A DNA stretch of 64,000 bases from Aphodosoma sp045126975 (GCA_045126975.1 JBGVPL010000025.1:36214-100213); one strand, 5' to 3'. Shown: positions 45,212 to 54,391, counted from the stretch's first letter. Translations and numbers: made by a program. The notes: a model not told the origin generated them from the letters alone.

Positions 45212-46957
45212 TTAAACTCCTAATGAAGCGCGTACTGCATCAATTTTGGCTGTTGCTTCTGCTTCGCAGCGGTCGAAGTCGGCACGAGTTGCCATTGTGC
45301 CACGTACTTCGATATAGAATTTGATTTTTGGTTCTGTACCTGAAGGGCGAACTGATACTTTTGTGCCGTCTTCAGTGAAGTATTGCAATACGTTTGATGT
45401 AGTTGGGAATTGGAGTTTTGACTCTTCGCCTGACACTACATTACGTTCCACGAGTGTTTGATAGTCTTTGATTACAATCACTTTAGAGCCTGCAATCTCT
45501 TTTGGAGGGTTAGCACGGAAGTCGCGCATCATTTGTTGGATTTCTTCGGCTCCTGATTTGCCTTTGCGAACTACTGAGATACCTTTTTCTTTGCCATAAC
45601 CGAATTGAAGGTAGATTTCTTGAATGAGTTCGAAAATTGACATACCATTGTCTTTAGCCCAAGCAGTCATTTCTGCCATAAGGGCACATGCAGCAACTGC
45701 GTCTTTATCGCGGAGGAAGTCAGATGGAAGATAGCCATAGCTTTCTTCACCGCCACCGATATATTGTTGTTTACCTTCGCGTTCACGAATTTCAGCAGCA
45801 ATCCATTTGAAACCTGTATAACAATCGAGAAGTGGTGTGTTATAGTGGTTGCAGATGTCTTTCATAATCTCAGTAGTAACGATAGTTTTCACCATGAATT
45901 CTTTACCTTTGAGAAGTCCGAGCTCATGACGACGACGCAAGATGTAGTATGTAAACATCATACATGTTTGGTTACCATTAACCAAAATCCATTCGCCTTT
46001 GTCGTTTTTCACAGCAATACCCATACGGTCGGCATCAGGGTCAGAAGCCATAACAATATCAGCATCAACCTCTTTAGCTTTACGGATAGCCATATCAAGA
46101 GCAGCAGGTTCTTCTGGGTTAGGACTTACTACTGTTGGGAAATCGCCAGAGATAACTGTTTGTTCGTCAACAAGAATTACATTATCGAAGCCCATATCTT
46201 TGAGGCAACGAGGGATAAGAGTGATACCTGTGCCATGGATTGGAGTGAAGACAATTTTGAGGTCTTTGTTGCGAGCAATACTATCAGGAGAAAGGAAGAG
46301 TGTTTTCACTTTTTCGAGATATGCGCTATCAACATCTTCTCCTATAATTTGAATAAGTTCAGGATTAGCAGTGAAGTTGATTTCTTCTGGACCTTTGATT
46401 TTTTCTACCTCTGCGATGATATTAACATCATGTGGAGCAATGATTTGCGCACCATCATTCCAATATGCTTTGTAACCATTATATTCTTTTGGATTGTGAG
46501 AAGCGGTAAGGATAATACCACTTTGGCAACCGAGATGACGGATAGCAAAAGAGATTTCAGGAGTTGGACGAAGTGCTTCGAAAAGATATACTTTGATGCC
46601 ATTAGCCGAGAAAATATTAGCCGATGTTTCAGCAAACAAACGGCTATTGTTGCGGCAGTCATGACCTACTACAACAGAGATTTGTTGACCTGCAAATTCA
46701 CGTTTGAGATAATTGCTAAGACCTTGAGTTGCAGCACCTACAGTATAGATATTCATACGATTTGAACCCATACCCATGATACCACGAAGACCACCTGTAC
46801 CAAATTCGAGGTCTTTATAAAAACACTCGATAAGCTCAGTTTTGTCTTCTGCATCAAGCATACGACGAACTTCGGCTTTTGCCTCTTCATTATACGCACC
46901 ATTAAGCCATTTTTCAGCTTTAGCGGTTACTTGTTGTAGTAATTCTGTATTTTCCAT
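45212..46957 (-). CDS. pgm: Phosphoglucomutase/phosphomannomutase
   Basis: The 581-aa protein has the four alpha-D-phosphohexomutase motifs: TASHNPKEYNGYKAYW (phosphoserine loop), DPDADRMGIA (Mg2+), GGGEESYGYLP (sugar binding) and RPSGTEPKIKFY (phosphate binding). It interconverts glucose-1-P and glucose-6-P, or the mannose equivalents. The length fits the PgcA-type two-specificity enzymes. It begins 4 bp after the manA stop, so the two probably form an operon for hexose-phosphate supply to glycan synthesis. Confidence 0.94.
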   Translation of the reverse strand: MENTELLQQVTAKAEKWLNGAYNEEAKAEVRRMLDAEDKTELIECFYKDLEFGTGGLRGIMGMGSNRMNIYTVGAATQGLSNYLKREFAGQQISVVVGHDCRNNSRLFAETSANIFSANGIKVYLFEALRPTPEISFAIRHLGCQSGIILTASHNPKEYNGYKAYWNDGAQIIAPHDVNIIAEVEKIKGPEEINFTANPELIQIIGEDVDSAYLEKVKTLFLSPDSIARNKDLKIVFTPIHGTGITLIPRCLKDMGFDNVILVDEQTVISGDFPTVVSPNPEEPAALDMAIRKAKEVDADIVMASDPDADRMGIAVKNDKGEWILVNGNQTCMMFTYYILRRRHELGLLKGKEFMVKTIVTTEIMKDICNHYNTPLLDCYTGFKWIAAEIREREGKQQYIGGGEESYGYLPSDFLRDKDAVAACALMAEMTAWAKDNGMSIFELIQEIYLQFGYGKEKGISVVRKGKSGAEEIQQMMRDFRANPPKEIAGSKVIVIKDYQTLVERNVVSGEESKLQFPTTSNVLQYFTEDGTKVSVRPSGTEPKIKFYIEVRGTMATRADFDRCEAEATAKIDAVRASLGV

Positions 46958-46961
46958 AATA

Positions 46962-47954
46962 TCAATTATTTATGTAAGTTTCTAATAACTTAGTGTTCAC
47001 TGTTGGGACAATATAAAGACTATTCATTTCGGCTGGAATAAGAATAGTTTCGCCATCGGTAAGTGTAAGATAATCATCGTCCCACTTGATAGTTACATGT
47101 CCTTCGACGCATGACAACAACACAAACGAATTGATTGGTGCCAAATCATACTCTTTAGGTTTATCGATCTGCATCTCATTAACCTGAAAATACGGACATT
47201 GGATGAGATTTACAATACCATTTTGAGCAGGTTGAAGCGATATTTTACGACCTTGCCAATTATTGAAATCTATTGCACGTTGAGCCAATTCGGTGTGAAG
47301 TTCACGAAGATTGCCATCTGCATCTTTACGATTATAATCATAGATACGGTAAGTAATATCCGATGCTTGTTGCACTTCTAATATCAAACAACCTTTACCG
47401 ATAGAGTGCACCATTCCAGCAGGGATGAAATAGACATCACCTTTTTTTACCGGATACTTTTGCAATATCTCTTCGATATTACCAGTAGCAACACGTTCTA
47501 TATATTCCTCTTGAGAAACATAACGATTAAAGCCTAAAATAATACATGCATCAGGCTCGGCATCAAGCACATACCACATCTCGGTTTTCCCATTCAAACC
47601 ATGCTCTTCTTGCGCTAATTCATCATTAGGGTGTACCTGAATAGACAAGTCTCGATTAGAATCTATCACCTTTAATAAAAGAGGAAATTCTGTTCCATAT
47701 TGTTCATAGACTCTATCTCCAACCAAATCACCCATATACACTTCAACCAAGTCAGCAAGAGTATTCTCCTCTAACCAACCATTCACCACCTCACAATCAT
47801 CATCTTCCATAGCCGAAACATCCCAACTCTCCCCTACTGATGCCATTTTTGGCTCGTTATGACGATATATATTCTGTATTTTGTCCCCTCCCCAAAGTTT
47901 TTGCTTCAATATAGGCTTAAACTTTAAAGGATACAATTTCAATTCTTTATTCAT
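46962..47954 (-). CDS. manA: Mannose-6-phosphate isomerase, class I
   Basis: The 330-aa cupin enzyme shows the Zn-binding and active-site segments KQKLWGGDKI, LSIQVHPNDELAQEEHGLNGKTEMWYVL, and GDVYFIPAGMVHSIGKGCLILEVQQASDITYRIYDY. It interconverts fructose-6-phosphate and mannose-6-phosphate. pgm follows 4 bp downstream. The 206-bp gap upstream carries degenerate segment B and no clear promoter. Confidence 0.93.
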   Translation of the reverse strand: MNKELKLYPLKFKPILKQKLWGGDKIQNIYRHNEPKMASVGESWDVSAMEDDDCEVVNGWLEENTLADLVEVYMGDLVGDRVYEQYGTEFPLLLKVIDSNRDLSIQVHPNDELAQEEHGLNGKTEMWYVLDAEPDACIILGFNRYVSQEEYIERVATGNIEEILQKYPVKKGDVYFIPAGMVHSIGKGCLILEVQQASDITYRIYDYNRKDADGNLRELHTELAQRAIDFNNWQGRKISLQPAQNGIVNLIQCPYFQVNEMQIDKPKEYDLAPINSFVLLSCVEGHVTIKWDDDYLTLTDGETILIPAEMNSLYIVPTVNTKLLETYINN

Positions 47955-48046
47955 CTATTCTTTATAAAACCTATCTTCCTATCTATTTTTGAAGACGATA
48001 ATTTTTAGAAGACGATAAGAACATAAAAACATAAATATTTTTCTTC

Positions 48047-48114
48047 TTTTTTGAACATAAATTACCATAAATTAATCATAAATTAATGGACAATTCAACG
48101 GCAATTTACGTTAA
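48047..48114. repeat. Dispersed ~70-bp degenerate segment, copy B
   Basis: It aligns to 41101-41176 with most positions matching, sharing AATTAATC, TAAAT, ATTAATGGA and CGTTAA in order. The TTCTTCTGTC-type words that follow also occur after copy A. Confidence 0.5.
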
Positions 48115-48160
48115 TATTATATAAATTTCTGTTCTTCTGTCTTCCTGTCAAAATAAACAA

Positions 48161-49300
48161 TTAGCCTTTGAACGCAGAAGCCGACATTTTGAGCATTGTA
48201 ACTTCCATTTCTGAAAGGTAACGCCATTTACCACGAGGGAGATTCTTCTTAGTCAAACCAGCAAAATATACACGGTCCAATTTCACCACATGATAACCCA
48301 ACGCATCAAATATACGACGAACGATACGATTTTTACCCGAGTGAATTTCAAGACCTACTGTGCGAAAATCGCCTTCATTAACAAACGAAAGTTCATCGGC
48401 CTTGATTTCGCCATCTTCAAGCACTATACCTGAAAGGATTTTTGCGAAATCTTCATCTTGAAGGTCTTTATCAAGAGTCACTTGATAGATTTTCTTTTTA
48501 TTAAATTTAGGGTGAGTGAGTTTTGTAGTCAAATCACCATCATTAGTAATCAACAACACACCTGTTGTGTTACGGTCAAGACGACCTACAGGATAAACAC
48601 GCTCAGAGCAAGCATTTGCTACCAAATCCAACACTGTTTTGCGAGCATGAGTATCTTCCACTGTTGTCACTACATCTTTTGGTTTATTAAGAAGAATATA
48701 AACTTTTTTCTCACATTTAACTGGTTGGTCATGGAACATAACACGGTCAGTATCAGGAATTACTTTTGAACCCAATTCTGTAACCACTTCTCCATTAACT
48801 GTGATAACACCTGCTGCTATATATTCATCAGCCTCACGACGCGAACAAATACCCGAATTTGCCAAGAATTTGTTCAAACGCATAGGTTGTGAATAGTCAA
48901 CAAATTGTTTTTTATATTCGATTTGTTTCTTTTGGCTATATTTATTATTTGGATTATAACCGCCACCTTCGTTGTTGCGATTGAATTTGTTATTGCGAAA
49001 ACCACCTTGTCCGCCATTGTTGCGTGATTGATAACCGCCACGATTTTGACCATCATAATTGCGATTGCCACCATTGTAAGAACGACGTTCGCCTCCATTA
49101 TACGAGCGTTCACCATCACCATTTTGATTGTAACGAGGTTTATAACCTTCTTGATTTTGTCTGTTGTAACCACCTCTGTTATAACCGCTATCACGTCCAT
49201 CTCTCGACGAATTATTAGCTCCAACGCGAGGTCTTCTTTCTCTGTTTTCATAGCCCGAATTTCTCAATCCGTATGGCTTTTTGTCATAATTGTTTTCCAT
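48161..49300 (-). CDS. rRNA pseudouridine synthase (RluB/RsuA family) with long N-terminal low-complexity tail
   Basis: The 379-aa protein has an S4 domain starting near residue 140 (MRLNKFLANSGICSRREADEYI) and the catalytic Asp in VGRLDRNTTGVLLITNDGDL. The first ~125 residues are low complexity, rich in Gly, Asn, Arg and Tyr (GNRNYDGQNRGGYQ-like). This tail is typical of Bacteroidota RluB-like proteins and resembles RNA-binding RGG tails. The enzyme would modify 23S or 16S rRNA; which uridine is not shown. It has its own promoter. Confidence 0.9.
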   Translation of the reverse strand: MENNYDKKPYGLRNSGYENRERRPRVGANNSSRDGRDSGYNRGGYNRQNQEGYKPRYNQNGDGERSYNGGERRSYNGGNRNYDGQNRGGYQSRNNGGQGGFRNNKFNRNNEGGGYNPNNKYSQKKQIEYKKQFVDYSQPMRLNKFLANSGICSRREADEYIAAGVITVNGEVVTELGSKVIPDTDRVMFHDQPVKCEKKVYILLNKPKDVVTTVEDTHARKTVLDLVANACSERVYPVGRLDRNTTGVLLITNDGDLTTKLTHPKFNKKKIYQVTLDKDLQDEDFAKILSGIVLEDGEIKADELSFVNEGDFRTVGLEIHSGKNRIVRRIFDALGYHVVKLDRVYFAGLTKKNLPRGKWRYLSEMEVTMLKMSASAFKG

Positions 49301-49351
49301 AAAATTAAGTAGTAAATTAGTGCCACCAATGGCATTATATTAAATATTCTG

Positions 49352-49382
49352 CAAAGATACAAAAAACATTCCAAATGCACAA
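49352..49382 (-). promoter_or_regulatory. Bacteroidota-type promoter for the RluB-type gene
   Basis: Minus-strand TATCTTTG at 49352-49359 and TTG at 49380-49382, spacing 20 bp. Confidence 0.65.
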
Positions 49383-49415
49383 GATAAAAGTTAAAATTTA
49401 TTTTTCGTCTGTATA

Positions 49416-49446
49416 TTGTATAAATCAAAAAAAATTACTACCTTTG
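49416..49446 (+). promoter_or_regulatory. Bacteroidota-type promoter for tig
   Basis: TTG at 49416-49418, 20-bp spacer, TACCTTTG at 49439-49446. The ATG is 58 bp downstream. Confidence 0.7.
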
Positions 49447-49503
49447 CGTGCTAAAATTCTAAACAGAGTAAATTTATCATTAACAATTAATAAATAACTG
49501 AAA

Positions 49504-50862
49504 ATGAACATTATTAGAACTGACATTGATGCTGTAAACGCAATGCTTACACTTCAAGTTACAGAGGCTGATTACGCTGAAAAAGTAGAAAAAGCACTTA
49601 AATCTTATCGTCAAAAAGCTAACATCCCTGGTTTCCGTCCAGGTATGGCTCCAATGAGTCTTGTTAAAAAAATGTATGGTCGTGGTGTGAAAGCTGATGA
49701 GCTCAACCGTCTTTTGCAAGATGAATTGTACAAATATATCGCTGATAACAAACTTGATATCCTCGGCGAACCTCTTCCTAATAAAGAAGACGAAGAACGC
49801 AACATCGACTTCGACGCAGAAAAAGATTTCGAATTCAAATTCGACATCGCTCTTGCTCCTGAATTCGAAGCTACTATGAACAAAAAAGACAGCATCAAAT
49901 ACTACAACATCACTATCTCTGACGAAATGGTTGATGCTCAAGTAAAACAATATGCTGCTCGCTTCGGTTCTTACACTCAAGTTGATGAAGCTAAAGATGC
50001 TAAAGATATGCTCAAAGGTACTATGCTCCAACTCGATGCTGAAGGCAACGTTGTTGAAGATGGTATCAAAGTAGAAGACGCTGTTCTTTCTTCTGCTTAC
50101 ATGAAAGATGACGAACAAAAAGCTCTCTTTGCTAATGCAAAAGTTAATAGCGTAGTTCGTTTCAACCCTCGCAAAGCATTCGAAAATGAAGCAGAAATCT
50201 CTTCTATGCTCAAAATCACTAAAGAAGAAGCTGCTGAAATCAACTGCGACTTCCAATACGAAATTCTTTCTATCACTCACTACGAAGAATCAGCAATCGA
50301 CGAATCTCTCTTCAACAAAGTATACGGCGAAGGCACAGTGAAAACTGAAGAAGAATTCCGCGCTAAAGTGGCTGAAGGCATCAAAGAATCTTACAAAGAA
50401 GACTCTGAATACAAATTCGGTATCGATGCTAAAGCTCACTTCGTTAAAAAACTCGACAAACTTACATTCCCTGAAGCATTCTTGAAACGTTGGGTACTCG
50501 CTACTAACGAAAATATGACTGAAGAGACAGTTGAAAAAGACTTCCACCTCATGCTCGAAGACCTCAAATGGTATCTCTTCAAAAACAAAGTAGTGAAAGC
50601 TAACGACATCAAAGTAGAACGCGAAGACATCAACCTCTTTGCTCGTCGCATGGCTAAAATCCAATTCGCTCAATACGGCATGACTTCAGTACCTGATGAT
50701 ATCCTCGACAACTACGCTAAAGAAATGTTGGGCAAAAAAGAAACAGTACAAAACATGGCAGAAAAAGCCCTCGAAGACAAAGTATTTGCTGTTATCCGCG
50801 AAAGCGTAAAAGTTGTTGAAACTGAAATCTCAGTAGAAGACTTCAACAAATTGTTTGAATAA
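49504..50862 (+). CDS. tig: Trigger factor
   Basis: The 452-aa protein has the trigger-factor N-terminal ribosome-binding domain with the signature PGFRPGMAPMSLVKKMYG (about 39-58). A long helical C-terminal chaperone region follows. The middle FKBP-type region is less clear and may be degenerate. It binds nascent chains at the ribosome exit. Codon use shifts towards a restricted set of frequent codons (GCT, CTC, GAA, AAA), consistent with high expression. It has its own promoter and strong terminator. Confidence 0.92.
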   Translation: MNIIRTDIDAVNAMLTLQVTEADYAEKVEKALKSYRQKANIPGFRPGMAPMSLVKKMYGRGVKADELNRLLQDELYKYIADNKLDILGEPLPNKEDEERNIDFDAEKDFEFKFDIALAPEFEATMNKKDSIKYYNITISDEMVDAQVKQYAARFGSYTQVDEAKDAKDMLKGTMLQLDAEGNVVEDGIKVEDAVLSSAYMKDDEQKALFANAKVNSVVRFNPRKAFENEAEISSMLKITKEEAAEINCDFQYEILSITHYEESAIDESLFNKVYGEGTVKTEEEFRAKVAEGIKESYKEDSEYKFGIDAKAHFVKKLDKLTFPEAFLKRWVLATNENMTEETVEKDFHLMLEDLKWYLFKNKVVKANDIKVEREDINLFARRMAKIQFAQYGMTSVPDDILDNYAKEMLGKKETVQNMAEKALEDKVFAVIRESVKVVETEISVEDFNKLFE

Positions 50863-50899
50863 AATAGTCTACAGACAACAGTCAACAAACTATAGAACA

Positions 50900-50933
50900 A
50901 AAAGACAAGAGACCTAATCTCTTGTCTTTTTTT
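50900..50933 (+). terminator. Terminator of tig
   Basis: AAAAGACAAGAGA pairs with TCTCTTGTCTTTT around CCTAA, followed by T's. Confidence 0.88.
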
Positions 50934-50945
50934 GTATAAATAATT

Positions 50946-50975
50946 TTGCTGTACGCACAAAAATAACTAACTTTG
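50946..50975 (+). promoter_or_regulatory. Bacteroidota-type promoter for rarA
   Basis: TTG at 50946-50948 and TAACTTTG at 50968-50975 (spacing 19 bp) followed by CA. The heptad array follows in the leader. Confidence 0.65.
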
Positions 50976-50988
50976 CAAATCGGAATAA

Positions 50989-51058
50989 CTAACAACTAAT
51001 AACTAATAACTAATAACTAATAACTAATAACTAATAACTAATAACTAGTAACTAGTAA
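50989..51058. repeat. Ten-unit heptad array in the rarA leader
   Basis: CTAACAA, CTAATAA seven times, CTAGTAA twice: ten units, 70 bp, without interruption. It starts ~14 bp after the -7 element and ends 2 bp before the ATG. It is the longest and most regular array in the window. Confidence 0.9.
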
Positions 51059-51060
51059 AA

Positions 51061-52323
51061 ATGCAACCATTAGCAGAACGACTACGCCCTCGCTCACTTG
51101 ACGACTACATAGGACAATCACATTTAGTAGGTCAAGGTGCTATTCTCCGTCAGATGATAGAGAGTGGCAATGTGTCGTCGTTCATACTATGGGGTCCTCC
51201 TGGTGTAGGCAAAACATCGTTAGCACGAATTATTGCCAATGTATTGGAACGCCCATTTTTCACACTAAGTGCTGTAACTTCGGGCGTTAAGGATGTACGC
51301 GAAGTGATTGAGAAGGCAAAACAATCTCGTTTTTTCTCGCAAGCCAACCCTATTCTATTCATCGACGAAATACATCGTTTCAGCAAATCACAACAAGACT
51401 CACTGCTTGGAGCAGTCGAAAATGGAACAGTAACACTAATTGGCGCTACTACCGAAAATCCTTCATTCGAGGTAATCACACCTCTACTCTCTCGTTGTCA
51501 AGTATATGTATTAAAATCATTAGAAATAGCAGATTTAGAAAAATTAGTCAATCGTGCATTCTCTACCGACACCGAACTAAGCAAACGCGAAGTTGACCTA
51601 CAAGAAGCCGAAGCCATGTTCCGTTTTTCAGGTGGTGATGCCCGCAAACTACTCAATATAATAGAGATACTCCATAATGCCCAACCCGAAGGCAAACTTA
51701 TGATCAATAACGATATCGTAACCACTCGCCTTCAACAAAACCCATTGGCTTATGACAAAAATGGAGAATTACATTACGACATTATCTCTGCATTTATCAA
51801 AAGTATTCGTGGCTCTGACCCCGATGCAGCTATATATTGGTTAGCCCGAATGATTGCCGCAGGAGAAGACCCTAAGTTCATTGCTCGTCGCCTTGTGATT
51901 TCAGCATCAGAAGACATTGGACTCGCCAACCCCAATGCCCTACTACTTGCCAACGCTTGTTTCGACACCATCCACAAAATAGGTTGGCCCGAAGGCAGAA
52001 TACCTCTTGCCGAAACCACTATATATTTGGCCACTTCACCAAAAAGCAATTCGGCTTATAACGCAATAAACAAAGCATTAGAATTAGTTGAAAAAACAGG
52101 CAACCTACCTGTACCTTTGCATTTAAGAAATGCACCAACCAAACTATTAAAAGAATTAGACTACGGAAAAGAATACAAATATGCCCACGACTTCCCAAAC
52201 CATTTCGTAGCTCAACAATATATGCCCGACTCACTACAAAACACAAAACTATGGGAAGCACAACCCAACCCAGCCGAAAATAAGATGGATGAGTTGATGA
52301 AAAAACTTTGGAGTAAAAAATAA
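51061..52323 (+). CDS. rarA: Replication-associated recombination protein A (RarA/MgsA AAA+ ATPase)
   Basis: The 420-aa protein begins MQPLAERLRPRSLDDYIGQSHLVG and has Walker A WGPPGVGKTSLAR, Walker B LFIDEIHRFSKSQQD, sensor region GATTENPSFEV, and the C-terminal MgsA tetramerisation part (IRGSDPDAAIYWLARMIAAGEDPKFIARRLV). It acts at stalled replication forks with SSB. The sensor kinase gene starts 4 bp after its stop. Confidence 0.95.
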   Translation: MQPLAERLRPRSLDDYIGQSHLVGQGAILRQMIESGNVSSFILWGPPGVGKTSLARIIANVLERPFFTLSAVTSGVKDVREVIEKAKQSRFFSQANPILFIDEIHRFSKSQQDSLLGAVENGTVTLIGATTENPSFEVITPLLSRCQVYVLKSLEIADLEKLVNRAFSTDTELSKREVDLQEAEAMFRFSGGDARKLLNIIEILHNAQPEGKLMINNDIVTTRLQQNPLAYDKNGELHYDIISAFIKSIRGSDPDAAIYWLARMIAAGEDPKFIARRLVISASEDIGLANPNALLLANACFDTIHKIGWPEGRIPLAETTIYLATSPKSNSAYNAINKALELVEKTGNLPVPLHLRNAPTKLLKELDYGKEYKYAHDFPNHFVAQQYMPDSLQNTKLWEAQPNPAENKMDELMKKLWSKK

Positions 52324-52327
52324 AATT

Positions 52328-53386
52328 ATGCAAAAAGTTAAACTTCGTGATACAATTACGTTAGTATCTATTTTTGGACTTATAATAGCCTATATATTGG
52401 TTATTGCTATCAACAATATCATATACGAAGACAGAATTTCACTTCGTTTCATGCTTTATTGTTCGGCATACGGAGCTCCTTTTATCATTATGGCTGGTAT
52501 GTTCAACCAATACTTAGTGCGTTGGTGTAACAAACAAAAATGGATGCTCAAACACGAACATGTAACTTCTGTTTTTCAGCTTTTCTTTGCTATATTCGTA
52601 GCAATATTTTTCACAATCTTTGCTTTTTTTATGTTCGACCCTATTGAGCATGAATACTTTAGCGACACATTCAGAGAGACCTATTTCCAAATATCTATCA
52701 TTGCCGATACAATGGTAAACTGCTTCATATTAATGTTAGCAAAATTCATCGACCAAGCCGAAGTTGTCAAACGTCAAGAACAACATATCAAAGAAATAGA
52801 ATCTGAGATATTACGAGTTAAATATCAACAATTAAGAGCGCAAGTAAATCCACATTTTTTATTTAATTCACTAAATATTTTAACTTCACTAATAAATTCT
52901 AATCCTCATAAGGCTACCGAATTTACAAAAAAATTAGCATCTATTTATAGATATTTGTTGTCAAATGACAAACAAGATGTTGTGCTTCTTTCTGAAGAAT
53001 TGAAGTTTGCACAACAATATGCACAAATATTAAACATACGATATGGTGAAGGAATCAAAATCAATATTCCTCAAGCAACTGATGTATCTGTTTTGTCAAT
53101 GAGAATTATACCAACGGCAATACAAATTTTAATTGAAAATGCTTGTAAACATAACATCATATCTACAACCGATCCTCTTTCTATCAATATAGTTATTGAC
53201 AATAATAAAGTAATTGTAAGCAACAATATAGCCCCTCGCCCAATACCAGCCGACTCTACAGGATTGGGTCTTAAAGGCTTAAAAGAAAAATACAAAATCA
53301 TTGCAAATAAAAAAATTGAAATAAAACAAACAGATACAACATTCAGCGTCGCAGTACCACTGATGACACGACATGAAATCGAATAA
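52328..53386 (+). CDS. Sensor histidine kinase, LytS/YehU type
   Basis: The 352-aa protein has four membrane helices (about 8-32, 38-58, 78-102, 115-140) and then a His_kinase domain with LRAQVNPHFLFNSLNIL, where His176 is the phosphorylated residue, plus a short ATPase domain with the G box GLGLKGLKEKYKI. It has no obvious periplasmic sensor domain. It starts 4 bp after rarA and ends 2 bp before its LytTR regulator. The signal is unknown. Confidence 0.9.
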   Translation: MQKVKLRDTITLVSIFGLIIAYILVIAINNIIYEDRISLRFMLYCSAYGAPFIIMAGMFNQYLVRWCNKQKWMLKHEHVTSVFQLFFAIFVAIFFTIFAFFMFDPIEHEYFSDTFRETYFQISIIADTMVNCFILMLAKFIDQAEVVKRQEQHIKEIESEILRVKYQQLRAQVNPHFLFNSLNILTSLINSNPHKATEFTKKLASIYRYLLSNDKQDVVLLSEELKFAQQYAQILNIRYGEGIKINIPQATDVSVLSMRIIPTAIQILIENACKHNIISTTDPLSINIVIDNNKVIVSNNIAPRPIPADSTGLGLKGLKEKYKIIANKKIEIKQTDTTFSVAVPLMTRHEIE

Positions 53387-53388
53387 TT

Positions 53389-54183
53389 ATGAAATATTTG
53401 ATTATAGAAGATGAACCATTGGCACAAGAAGAATTGGTGCGCATGCTCAAATCTCTTGATTCTGATTTCGAACTTTTAGCATCAATAGATTCTGTAAAAG
53501 AATCTATCAAATGGTTCAACAACAACGACCAACCAGATATTGTCTTTATGGACATTCACTTGTCTGACAATATTTGTTTTGATATATTCAATAAGGTAGA
53601 AGTTACAGCTCCTGTAATTTTTACAACTGCATACGACCAATATGCAATTGAGGCATTCAAAACAAATGGTATTGCCTATTTATTGAAACCAATTGAAGAA
53701 GAAGAACTTATCAATGCTCTCAAAAAATTCCGCACCTTAACTAATACAAATATAGAATTATCATCGATTCATTCACACATACAACAGTTATCTAATCTCA
53801 ACTCTCAACTCTCAACTCTTAATTCCTACAAAGAACGTGTATTGGCAAAAGTGGGAGATAACTACCAACATATTGCAATGCAAGATGTTGCATATTTTTA
53901 CAGTGAAGACCACTACACATTTGTAGCAACCAAAGACAAACAACGCTACATAATCAACTACACACTCGACACTCTTGTCGAACAGCTAAATCCACAACAA
54001 TTTTTCCGAATTTCACGACAATTTATTCTAAATATAAATGCTATTAGCTCTACAACTAAACATTTCAACGGAAGATTAAAAATAACAGTAAACCCTTCAT
54101 TTTCAGAAGATATATTTGTTTCCAGAAATAGAGTTTCAGCTTTTCTTGCTTGGTTAGATGGTGAAAATCTTACCATTCAGTAA
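53389..54183 (+). CDS. LytTR-type response regulator
   Basis: The 264-aa protein has a receiver domain (1-120) with acidic pair EDE (7-9), phosphoacceptor Asp55 (IVFMDIHLSD) and Lys in LLKPIEEEEL, and a LytTR DNA-binding domain (about 155-260; VAYFYSEDHYTFVATKDKQRYIINYTLDTLVEQL, then FFRISRQFILNINAI). It is the partner of the upstream kinase. The interdomain linker (about 136-147) is encoded by a heptad array. Targets are not apparent. Confidence 0.92.
   Translation: MKYLIIEDEPLAQEELVRMLKSLDSDFELLASIDSVKESIKWFNNNDQPDIVFMDIHLSDNICFDIFNKVEVTAPVIFTTAYDQYAIEAFKTNGIAYLLKPIEEEELINALKKFRTLTNTNIELSSIHSHIQQLSNLNSQLSTLNSYKERVLAKVGDNYQHIAMQDVAYFYSEDHYTFVATKDKQRYIINYTLDTLVEQLNPQQFFRISRQFILNINAISSTTKHFNGRLKITVNPSFSEDIFVSRNRVSAFLAWLDGENLTIQ
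53793..53827. repeat. In-frame heptad array in the LytTR linker
   Basis: TAATCTC, AACTCTC twice, AACTCTT, AATTCCT, encoding NLNSQLSTLNSY between the receiver and DNA-binding domains. Confidence 0.8.
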
Positions 54184-54234
54184 CAAAAAACTACCATTCG
54201 TCAGATTTTAGTTTCACACTCCACAAGATATCAT

Positions 54235-54354
54235 TAACTTTGCAGTGCAAAAAGAAATAAAAAGCACTGCTGTGAAGCAACGCAAAAAAATAAACAATTT
54301 AGGTTTTAGGTAATAATAAGAAAAGTCCTACGACGTGTAGTCGTGGGACTTTTT
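54235..54354 (+). ncRNA. Candidate small RNA with own promoter and terminator
   Basis: TAACTTTG at 54235-54242 is a promoter-like -7 element. A noncoding stretch follows with GCAGTGC/GCACTGC pairing (54242 and 54273), then a perfect terminator, AAAAGTCCTACGAC with AGTCG-GGGACTTTT (54321-54351) and T7. A ~100-nt transcript would result. There is no ORF or recognised RNA family. It could instead be just the LytTR terminator preceded by a chance promoter. The rest of the 54.18-54.49 kb gap holds the ispE promoter and array. Confidence 0.4.
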
Positions 54355-54357
54355 TTA
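54321..54357 (+). terminator. Terminator after the LytTR gene / candidate sRNA
   Basis: AAAAGTCCTACGAC stem around GTGT, with the complementary arm ending in GGGACTTTTTTT. Confidence 0.88.
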
Positions 54358-54391
54358 TTAAATTTATAACTTATATATAAAAATATTTTTG

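Noticed and set aside
45764..46765. Long ORF of 333 codons on the plus strand, opposite pgm
   Set aside because: It lies wholly antisense to a gene with all four phosphohexomutase motifs, and its residue pattern (rich in F, N, T, H) is a shadow of the coding frame.
49480..50280. Minus-strand ORF opposite trigger factor
   Set aside because: Antisense shadow produced by the restricted codon use of tig; very rich in F and S with no family signature.
50989..51058. CRISPR-like array
   Set aside because: Repeat units are 7 bp and directly adjacent with no spacers; no cas gene is present.
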